From positions 1 to 49,869 of the forward strand of contig JAKLPV010000187.1 in NCBI GenBank assembly GCA_022013685.1: a stretch of DNA of 49,869 nucleotides. Reading direction: 5' to 3'. Made by a program: the position numbers and the translations under genes. Numbering within the stretch: position 1 is the stretch's first letter; each line of letters starts with the position of its first letter. The notes under the pieces are model-generated. The model did not search any database. It saw nothing but the letters and a program-made list of their open reading frames with translations, and was not told the DNA's origin. Shown here in pieces: positions 8,942 through 17,400 of the stretch. This stretch comes from Anaerolineae bacterium (GTDB taxonomy: Bacteria > Chloroflexota > Anaerolineae > Anaerolineales > Villigracilaceae).

Positions 8942-11900
8942 ATGACTTTTCATCAACCGGAATATTCGAATGGCGGGCCGGAACCAATCGCACTCATTGG
9001 CGTGGGTTGCACACTTCCCGGAAAGATTACGACCACAGGTGATTTACTCTCGGCGTTAAGAGAAGGTCGGGACCTGATTACTGAAATACCATCAGAGCGG
9101 TGGAACGTGGATGCTTTTTATGATCCAGATAATCTCGCGCCAGGCAAGACTTATGTGCGCCATGGAGGATTTGTCGAAGATGTTTATCACTTCGATCCTG
9201 GTTTCTTCGGTATCTCAGATGCCGAAGCCACCCGTATGGATCCTCAACAGAGATTGCTTCTGCAAACGGTATGGCATGCTCTTGAAGATGCCGGTCAATC
9301 GGCTGAAGAGTTAATGAATAGCAATACAGGTGTGTTCCTTGCGATGATGAATACCAATAACTATTCTCATCTCAAAAGCACATTTGAAGGCCCGATGGGT
9401 CTGACCGCCTACGATGCGATGGGGGATGCAATGAGTATCGCGGCCGGGCGCATAGCGCACTTTCTGGGTTTGGAAGGTCCCTGCCTGACACTCGATACCG
9501 CCTGCTCCAGTTCATTGGTAGCCTTGCATCTGGCGCGTCAAAGTATTCTTGCAGGTGATTGTGACATGGCAATTGTCGCGGGTGTAAATATAATTCTCCA
9601 CCCCGGAATCCATATTGCCTTTTCGAAATTGGGACTCATGTCCCGAGCCGGACGCTGCGCAACATTCGATGGATCTGCGGATGGATACATCCGCGGAGAA
9701 GGCTGCATGGCGGTTATTTTACGCCGGCAGTCCGACGCCATCGCAAAGGGTGATCGAATCATCGCCAGCATCATCGGCACGGCAGTCAATCAGGATGGCC
9801 GCACACCAGCCCTCACCGCGCCCAATGGACGTTCTCAAGAAAAAGTGATCCGAAATGCGCTGGCGCGCACGGCCATAAATCCAAACGAAATCGGTTACGT
9901 GGAAGCCCATGGAACCGGCACACCGGTTGGCGACCCGATCGAGATGAGCGCAATCGTCAATGTTTACGGGCCAAGCAGGTCCGACGATCAGCCGTTGTAC
10001 GTTGGTTCGGTCAAAAGTAATTTCGGTCACATCGAGGCCGGGGCCGGCCTGTTGGGGTTGGTCAAATCTGCGCTCTCGCTTCAGCACGAAGAAATATTCC
10101 CCAGCATTCACTTCAGTAAACTTAACCCTGCGATTGATCTCGGCCAAGCGCCTGTTCGCGTGGCAACAAAGAGAACCCCCTGGCTGCGCGGAGAAACCCC
10201 GCGTCTGGCTGGCGTGAATTCTTTTGGCTACAGCGGAACAAATGCGCACGCCATTCTTCAGGAAGCTCCCGCTCAACACAGTGGACATGCCAAAAAATCC
10301 AAACCTGAAGAAAAAACACTATTCGACTCCGCGGGTGAAATGGTGGTTATTTCTGCAAAATCAGTTTCATCATTGGATGAACTGGTCGATCACTGGATCA
10401 AATCGCTGAATGCAGAAAAGAACACCCCGCTGCGAGACGTTGCCTTCACGGCCGCCCTCTCGCGTACCCAACTCAGCCAAAGGCTGGCGGTGATCGGGAA
10501 AGATAAAGATGAAGTCAAGCAAAAACTTCAAATCTGGCGCGAAGGACGGATGCCGAAGGGTCTCTCCCACGGGCAGGCTTTTGCAAAAGTCAAGCCAAAA
10601 ATTGCCTTTATCTTTACCGGACAAGGCTCCCAGTACGCAGAGATGGGACGCGAACTCTACGAGAATGAGCCGCGCTTTGCAGGCACAATCAACCACATTG
10701 CATCCATCATGGACTCTGATCTGGGTGTGCCCCTGCGGGAGGTTCTATTCGGCGAAAAATCCGCTGAGCATCTTGAAAATACTCGTTACGTTCAGCCTGC
10801 GCTCTTCGCCATTGAATATGCCCTGGCAGATTTATTACGCCACCTGGGGATCGAGCCCTCGTATGTGATCGGCCACAGTGTCGGAGAAATTGTTGCCGCC
10901 TGTGTGGCAGGCTCGCTTGACCTGGAAGATGCCGCGCGCTTTGTCGTGGCTCGCGGTCGCCTGATGGGGCAATTGCCAGCCGGCGGAACGATGCTCGCCA
11001 TCGCCGCTTCGCCCGAACAGGTACAACGCTGGGTTCAAGGCAAAGAAGCGGATGTCTCGATTGCCACAGTCAATGGACCTCACGCTGTGGTTGTGTCCGG
11101 CCGGGCCAAGGCTGTTGCAGCCATCGGCGCAATGGCGCAATCGGCGGGGCGTCAAATCAAAGCATTGGAAGTCTCACATGCCTTCCATTCGCCGCTAATG
11201 GATCCAATTCTGGATGAACTTACACAAGTTGCCACTTCGATGCGCATTTCTCCGCCGAGGATCCCGATCGTTTCCAATACCAGCGGCGATTTCTTCGCCG
11301 ATGAGATCAAGCCAGAATACTGGAGCGCCCAAGTGCGCAACGCAGTGCTCTTCCATCAGGGTATGGAGAAGATCATCGATGCGGGTTGCTCCATCGTTGT
11401 AGAAATTGGACCGCACCCCGCGCTGACCCCCGTGGTGGTGACCGCTTTCGACTCCCCAACCTTGCAAACTGTGCCCACACTGAGAAAAGACAAAAAAGAT
11501 GCCAATAATCTTCTCGGCACGCTCGCATCCTTATATGTAAATGGCGCACCGCTGAAGTTTGATCGCCTCTTTTCAAATCCTGATTACCAACGCGTCTCAC
11601 TCCCTCTTTATCCGTTCAGTGTTGAAAAATATTCACTGGATATTGAGGGCGTTTTCGATCTGTCTTTTGATGCTTTCCCGGCAGATCACAAAACAGGGAC
11701 AGATGAACTACCTGACCTGCCGGAGCTTCATCCATTGCTCGGCAGGATGGTGACTCGTAACACTCAAAAAGTTGTATTCGAAACAGCCCTAAAAACAACC
11801 AGCCCATGGACCGATCATCGCGTTCTCGACTCCACGATCTTCCCCGGCGCAGGGTATGTAGAAATGGCTACCCGCGCCTTTGCCGCAAACGCGGGGCAAA

Positions 11901-12964
11901 ACTGGCAGGCTGCTGTTGTAAAGGATATGTCTTTTGAACAACCGCTCCTGCTTTCTTACAAAGAAGAGAAAAAAGTTTTCATCACTCTTGAAAAAACGGC
12001 AAAAGGTAAAGGTGACACAAAGTTTGTCATCGCCAGCACGGATAGCAGTGTAGTCTATTGTCGCGGACGAATTGCGGCTTCGAACGGGGTACAGGATAAG
12101 GCACAGGCGGAAGCAGTTTTGCCTGACCGTGAGTCCGAAATGAAAATCGGCGTATTCTATGGCGAACTACGCAGCCGCGGACTCGAATATGGCGCCAGGT
12201 TTGCCAACGTACGCGAACTATGGCAGGGGAAACCAGGCTCAGGTGAAGCGTTTGGGCGTGTCACGAACACAACAACAGACAACGGGCACGATCCTTTCAA
12301 CAACGCAGTAGTGTTGGATGGCTGCCTGCAGGTTTTTGGTGCGGCACTTTCCACACTCGATGCAGTTGACCAGCCTGGCGCATTTGTGCCGGCTTCCGTT
12401 CAGTCAATATCTTTCACAGATGAATTACCGGCTCAGGTTTGGAGTCATGTCAAGATCAACGCCGATGCAAATGGGCGTGGCGTATTGGCAACCATCCGGG
12501 TCGTGAATGAAGCCGGGGATGTGCTTGCAAAATTCGAGAACCTGGAATTGCGGCGCACCGTATCGCTCGCGTTTGGCAAAAACAACGGCGCAAAGAGCCG
12601 CGCTTCAGGGAATCAAATTTTCAAATCCCGCGCGCACGCCGTCGAGCTTTTACGCCCGTTATCCAAGAGAGAGCGCGTGGCGCTGCTTTCAAAGTGGCTG
12701 ATCGCCGAGATCAAAGATACAATCGGACAAGCCGCCGACGGATTGAACCTTGAAAAATTACCGCCGACAACCGCCTTTCTTGAAATCGGGCTGGATTCGT
12801 TGCTCGTCACCGAGTTGCAACGTCGCATTCAGGAAAGGTTGGAGTTCCGTTTCAAGCCAATGCAAGGGCTCGATTATCAGTCCATAGAAACGATGGCTGA
12901 ATTTTTGCATGACGAAGCGCTTGCCACAGATCTGAAAGTCGATGCCCTTGCGGTCGCCGACTAG
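8942..12964 (+). CDS. Type I polyketide synthase, KS-AT-DH-ACP (no KR)
   Basis: 1340 aa, SD GGAG 7 nt before ATG. The KS (about 15-435) is complete, with Cys188 in DTACSSS, His323 in EAHGTGTPVGDP and His363 in NFGHIEAGAG. The AT (about 555-860) has GQGSQ, Ser646 in GHSVGE and HAFH at 746-749, the malonyl-CoA type signature. The DH (about 925-1215) has His959 in a DHRVLDSTIFPG motif (D where G is usual) and Asp1126 in the DGCLQ motif. The ACP (about 1245-1325) has Ser1286 in GLDSL. No KR, ER, MT or thioesterase domain is present, and the DH-ACP gap is too short to hide a KR. A DH without a cis KR implies ketoreduction in trans, for which the SDR at 20551 is the candidate. One module with no other PKS nearby suggests iterative use. 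Domain calls are firm; product and iteration are inferred. Confidence 0.96.
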   Translation: MTFHQPEYSNGGPEPIALIGVGCTLPGKITTTGDLLSALREGRDLITEIPSERWNVDAFYDPDNLAPGKTYVRHGGFVEDVYHFDPGFFGISDAEATRMDPQQRLLLQTVWHALEDAGQSAEELMNSNTGVFLAMMNTNNYSHLKSTFEGPMGLTAYDAMGDAMSIAAGRIAHFLGLEGPCLTLDTACSSSLVALHLARQSILAGDCDMAIVAGVNIILHPGIHIAFSKLGLMSRAGRCATFDGSADGYIRGEGCMAVILRRQSDAIAKGDRIIASIIGTAVNQDGRTPALTAPNGRSQEKVIRNALARTAINPNEIGYVEAHGTGTPVGDPIEMSAIVNVYGPSRSDDQPLYVGSVKSNFGHIEAGAGLLGLVKSALSLQHEEIFPSIHFSKLNPAIDLGQAPVRVATKRTPWLRGETPRLAGVNSFGYSGTNAHAILQEAPAQHSGHAKKSKPEEKTLFDSAGEMVVISAKSVSSLDELVDHWIKSLNAEKNTPLRDVAFTAALSRTQLSQRLAVIGKDKDEVKQKLQIWREGRMPKGLSHGQAFAKVKPKIAFIFTGQGSQYAEMGRELYENEPRFAGTINHIASIMDSDLGVPLREVLFGEKSAEHLENTRYVQPALFAIEYALADLLRHLGIEPSYVIGHSVGEIVAACVAGSLDLEDAARFVVARGRLMGQLPAGGTMLAIAASPEQVQRWVQGKEADVSIATVNGPHAVVVSGRAKAVAAIGAMAQSAGRQIKALEVSHAFHSPLMDPILDELTQVATSMRISPPRIPIVSNTSGDFFADEIKPEYWSAQVRNAVLFHQGMEKIIDAGCSIVVEIGPHPALTPVVVTAFDSPTLQTVPTLRKDKKDANNLLGTLASLYVNGAPLKFDRLFSNPDYQRVSLPLYPFSVEKYSLDIEGVFDLSFDAFPADHKTGTDELPDLPELHPLLGRMVTRNTQKVVFETALKTTSPWTDHRVLDSTIFPGAGYVEMATRAFAANAGQNWQAAVVKDMSFEQPLLLSYKEEKKVFITLEKTAKGKGDTKFVIASTDSSVVYCRGRIAASNGVQDKAQAEAVLPDRESEMKIGVFYGELRSRGLEYGARFANVRELWQGKPGSGEAFGRVTNTTTDNGHDPFNNAVVLDGCLQVFGAALSTLDAVDQPGAFVPASVQSISFTDELPAQVWSHVKINADANGRGVLATIRVVNEAGDVLAKFENLELRRTVSLAFGKNNGAKSRASGNQIFKSRAHAVELLRPLSKRERVALLSKWLIAEIKDTIGQAADGLNLEKLPPTTAFLEIGLDSLLVTELQRRIQERLEFRFKPMQGLDYQSIETMAEFLHDEALATDLKVDALAVAD

Positions 12965-12972
12965 CAAACCAC

Positions 12973-13000
12973 CAAATTATGGCTAATAGGCCATAATTTG
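12973..13000 (+). other. Intergenic hairpin between PKS and radical SAM genes
   Basis: An 11-bp perfect stem (CAAATTATGGC / GCCATAATTTG) closes a 6-nt loop TAATAG. No T-run follows, so it is not a standard terminator. It sits 32 nt before the next start codon, just upstream of the AAGGAG site. It may set the relative mRNA level or stability of the PKS and downstream genes. Confidence 0.55.
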
Positions 13001-13031
13001 CTAATTTACATTTACCGGTAAAGGAGTTCCG

Positions 13032-14447
13032 ATGCTTAATTCAATTTCAGTTGACAGAGATTTTGCCCGCGATTTTATCGAACGCCATCTTGACAAGCGT
13101 CAGGTAAACAAAATTCAACACGCTTTTCCTTCTCCGCGCTTCTGGTCGGAAACAGGCGTGCCTGTCGATGATATCCTGGAGGACCGTCGGGAATTACATG
13201 CCATGGGACGCGGCGCGCCGGTCAATTTGTATATGGGCGTGCCGTATTGCATCCAAACCAACCCGGGTAAATGTGGGTATTGTCTTTTTCCCGTGGAAGC
13301 TTTTACCGGCAATGTCGATCTTGAAGTTTATTTCGATTATCTGAAACGTGAAACCGCCATGTACAAAGAATCACTCCAGGGAATTCCTCTGGGCGCGGTC
13401 TTTTTTGGCGGCGGCACATCGAATCTTTACCGAGAAGATAAGTATTTCCAGTTGATGGACTTGGTCCGCGATCTGTTCCCGGATATCCCGGCTTACGTGG
13501 ATATCACGCTCGAGGGTATTCCGCAGCTCTTTACCCGGGAAAAGATCAAAGCGATCAAGGAGGCCGGGATGAACCGCATCAGCATGGGCGTTCAACAGGT
13601 AAACGAAACGCTCAACAGCCTAAGCGGACGCAAGCAGAAAACACAGCACGTTATCCAGACCATCGAGTGGGCGCACGAATTTGGGCTGCCGGCCAACATT
13701 GATTTGATCTTTGGCTGGCCGCAACAAACCGTCGCAACCATGGTCAAAGATCTCGAGACAGCCATCTCCTGGGGTGTTTACGACATCACACATTATGAGT
13801 TAAATGTCGGCGGCCCGACCGATTTTGCGCTCAACCGTTACCATGAGTTGCCCAGCACACTCAGCAACCTTGAGATGTACCGTGCTTCGCGCGACCTGTT
13901 GAAAAGCCACGGTTACGAGCAGATCACTGCCTACAACTGGCGCAAGCCGGGCGACCCCAACAGCCGTCCTTACGAGGAAGGCGTCACGCATCGGGTAGAC
14001 ACGATGGATACCCTGGGCCTGGGTTATGCGGCGATCACATTTTTTTACGATACCGCCCTTGCAGAAGGAAGATCGTGGTCGTTTATCAATTCGCGCAATC
14101 TCAATGAGTACAAAGCCAAAATCGATGCCGGAAAATTCCCGGCAGAACGCGGGTTCCGCCATGCGCGCGAAGACTTTATGATCTCCCTGATCTGGCGAAA
14201 TCTCTTCGGGCTGGAACTCGACCGGCCGCAATTCCAACAGGCGTTTGACGTGGATGTGCTTGACCTGTTCGAAGGTGTTTGGAAAGCGCTCGAGGAATAT
14301 GGTTTCGTCGAGATCACCCCCGACAAGATCAAGCTCGTTGGCGACGGTCCCTTCTACACGCCCCTGATCCAAGCCTTGCTGGCCGAGAAGCGCTATAACC
14401 AGCTTCGCGAACGAATGGTCGCGGAAGTTCAGGGCATGGAATTCTAG
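13032..14447 (+). CDS. HemN-like radical SAM enzyme, atypical C-x7-C-x2-C
   Basis: 471 aa, SD AAGGAG 5 nt before ATG. HemN-family features: NLYMGVPYC near 65-73, GGGTSNLY (126-133, equivalent to GGGTP), NIDLIFGWPQQT near 220-231 and a C-terminal HemN-like region with GLGYAA and an ARED-x-MISLIWR segment. The 4Fe-4S cysteines are Cys73, Cys81 and Cys84, spaced C-x7-C-x2-C where HemN enzymes normally have C-x3-C-x2-C. True coproporphyrinogen dehydrogenase is unlikely given the PKS/NRPS context. HemN-like enzymes in natural-product clusters act as methyltransferases or cyclopropanases (for example NosN, C10P and the jawsamycin enzyme Jaw5, from memory). A C1-transfer or cyclopropanation step on the polyketide chain is the leading idea, but is inference. 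Confidence 0.9.
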   Translation: MLNSISVDRDFARDFIERHLDKRQVNKIQHAFPSPRFWSETGVPVDDILEDRRELHAMGRGAPVNLYMGVPYCIQTNPGKCGYCLFPVEAFTGNVDLEVYFDYLKRETAMYKESLQGIPLGAVFFGGGTSNLYREDKYFQLMDLVRDLFPDIPAYVDITLEGIPQLFTREKIKAIKEAGMNRISMGVQQVNETLNSLSGRKQKTQHVIQTIEWAHEFGLPANIDLIFGWPQQTVATMVKDLETAISWGVYDITHYELNVGGPTDFALNRYHELPSTLSNLEMYRASRDLLKSHGYEQITAYNWRKPGDPNSRPYEEGVTHRVDTMDTLGLGYAAITFFYDTALAEGRSWSFINSRNLNEYKAKIDAGKFPAERGFRHAREDFMISLIWRNLFGLELDRPQFQQAFDVDVLDLFEGVWKALEEYGFVEITPDKIKLVGDGPFYTPLIQALLAEKRYNQLRERMVAEVQGMEF

Positions 14448-14477
14448 GGTCCGCCATGGGCTGCCGGATATTTACTC

Positions 14478-17400
14478 ATGACTCGACCTAACGGCAAACA
14501 CGAACTCTCCCAGATACAAAGCATATTACAACAGATCATCATCGGCAGGGTTGGTGATGATGATCTGCCTTCCATTCCCAACGATATTCCCATTCTCGAC
14601 CTCGGCATCAGTTCGCTCGAGCTCGTCGAGGGGATGCGGCAGGTCTACGATCATTTCGGCGTATTGGTCTCGATCCGCCGCGTGATCGAGGGACAGGTAA
14701 CGATAGGTACGCTCGCGCTGTACATCGAGCAGGAGTTAAATTCCCAACAATCGCTGAAAAAGAAATCTCAGGCCGCGCAATGGAAGATCGAACGTCAGAT
14801 TCCGCTGGCTGCATCTCAACAACATCTTGGATTTTTGAGCCGCTATTCAAGTGAAGCCAGTGCGGCTTTCAATGATGCCCTGTTAATCCAATTAAACGGT
14901 GCATTGCATGGGCCTGCCCTGCATGCTGCGCTTGAAGAAGCTGGAAACCGATATGATGCGCTGCGCAGCGCGCTCAACCCGGAGCAAAACACACTCGATA
15001 TCGGCACAGGCGAAGCGCTCGAACTCGTGGTTTCACCTGTAACATCAGACCAACTACCAGGGCGGCTGACTGAAATTGTCGCCCGCCCATTCGAGATCGG
15101 CAAAAGGCTTTTCCGCGCCGAATTGTTACGGCTTTCCGAAACCCAACATGTGATGGTCTTGGTGGGGCATGCGCTCGTGATCGAGCAAAATGCGCTTAAA
15201 ACAATCCTGAACGACATTACAGAACTCTACCAGGCCTTCTCGCGCGATCAGCCCGCTAGCGCCGCACCGCTCACCCTCCAGTGGACAGATTATCTGGCGT
15301 TGGGCAACACCGAGGATGCAAAAAAAGCCCAGGGCGTTGCGAAAAAATACTGGCAGGAAGTTTTCGACTCGGGCCTCCCGATCCTGGAACTGCCTGCCGA
15401 TCATCCACGCCCCCCATTAAAAAGATATTCCGGTTCGCGCCTGGAACTGAGGCTGGATCCCGCTATCGATGAGCGACTCAAAGCCTACGCGTTGTCTAAA
15501 GGCCTCAGCCCCGAGACAATTTTATTCGCGGCGTTTACAGTTTTCATTCACAGGCTATCCGCTTTGGATGATGTTGTTATAGGCCTGGAAAGCGCCAGCC
15601 TGTATCTGGATGGCAGCGTGCCCGCGATTGCGAACACGCGCAATATGCTGCCCGTTCGCACAAACTATGATGCGAACCGAGCTTTCAGAGACCACATCCG
15701 CACCGAGGCCGAAACGCTCACAAAAGCCAATCTCCACAGGCATCTTTCTCTCGCGGAACTCATTCAACTGTTACAGTTGCCCCGAGACCAAAGCCGCTCA
15801 CCGTTATTTACAGCCGCATTTCGCTCACAGGCGGACGAAACCTCCGTTGTTTTTGCCGGTCTCGAGGCTGAGATGATCATCCCGCCCAGCGCCGGCGCGC
15901 GCTATGATGTTGAATTGATAGCGCTGACTCAGGGCAACAACCTCGCGTTGGTTTGTGATTACAGCACCGAATTGTTTGAAACAGAAACAATCTCGCGCTG
16001 GCTGAATGGCATGCTTGCGTTATTGGATGCCGGCATACAGGATGCCAGCCAGGCCTGCGGACTCTTACCGTTGATGACAGCCCGCGAACAAGAAACGATC
16101 ATCTCTGAATGGAACAACACAAGCCTAGAATACCCTCGGGCAAAGACAACACTCGACTTGATCACAGAGCAGGCCCGGGCAGCGCGCGAAACAACCGCCA
16201 TCCGATCTGGAGATTCTTCGCTAAACTACGGTCAACTAATGGAACGAGTCGAACAAATTGCGGCTGCGCTCCATCAAAGCGGCGTAAAACGCGGCGACCG
16301 GGTTGGTATCTTGATGAAACGCTCGCTCGATCTGATCCCAGCCCTGCTGGCAGCCTGGCGAGTCGGCGCGTTATATGTCCCAATGGATACCGGATTTCCT
16401 CAAAGCCGCATCGCTTATATGCTCAGCGATGCTGCCGTTCAAACCGTGATCATAAACAGCGATTTGATAGGCGTGCTGGGTGAGGAGCATGCATTCAACG
16501 TTTTGCGCATCGAAAATATCAACGAGCGGCCTGTTTCTTTGGAACACGCCCCACCAGCAAGCGGAACTGACAGCGCGTACATTATTTACACATCCGGCTC
16601 GACAGGCAAGCCCAAAGGCGTGGAGATCCGCCACGACGCCTTGCTGAACTGCCTGCTTGCCACGAGAGATTATGTGGAATTCAGAGCGGGAAGCTCCATG
16701 CTGGCCCTGACAACCATCTCTTTTGATATTTCCACCGTAGAAATTTTCATGCCACTGATCGCCGGTGGATGCGTAGACCTGGGCCAGGACGGCCTGGTCG
16801 CTGACGGGCTTCAACTGGCGGAACGGATCAAAAACGATAAGCCCACTCATGTGCAGGCCACCCCCTCCACCTGGAAAACGCTTTTGAGTGCAGGCTGGCA
16901 AGGCAGGGATGATATTTATCTTCTGTCAGCGGGCGAGGCCTTGAGTCGGGATCTTGCCGAGCAACTCTTGCCAGAATGTTACGCTTTGTGGGATCTGTAC
17001 GGCCCCACAGAAACAACTGTTTTTTCGTCCGCCTATCGAGTTACGTCTGAGCCCGAAACACCGATGCGCATTGGGCATCCCTACCCGAACACACAGATCT
17101 ATATTCTGGACAAACAATATCAACCCGTCCCGATCGGGGCCATCGGCGATTTATATATCGCAGGCGAGGGTTTGGCTGTTGGTTACTGGCGCAGGCCTGA
17201 ATTAACGGCAGAACGTTTTATCAAAAATCCTTTCAGCTCGGGTGAGCGCATGTATTGGACCGGCGACCTGGCGCGCTACCTGCCGGATGGAAGCATCGTC
17301 TGGTTGGGCAGGCTGGATGACCAGGTAAAAATTCACGGCGTGCGCGTGGAACTTGGCGAAATTGAATCCGCGCTGCGCAATGTGGAAGGAGTACGCGATG

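Noticed and set aside
8942..12964. Possible hidden KR domain in the PKS
   Set aside because: No Rossmann glycine motif or S-Y-K set lies between AT and ACP, and the stretch is fully taken by the two DH hot-dog halves.
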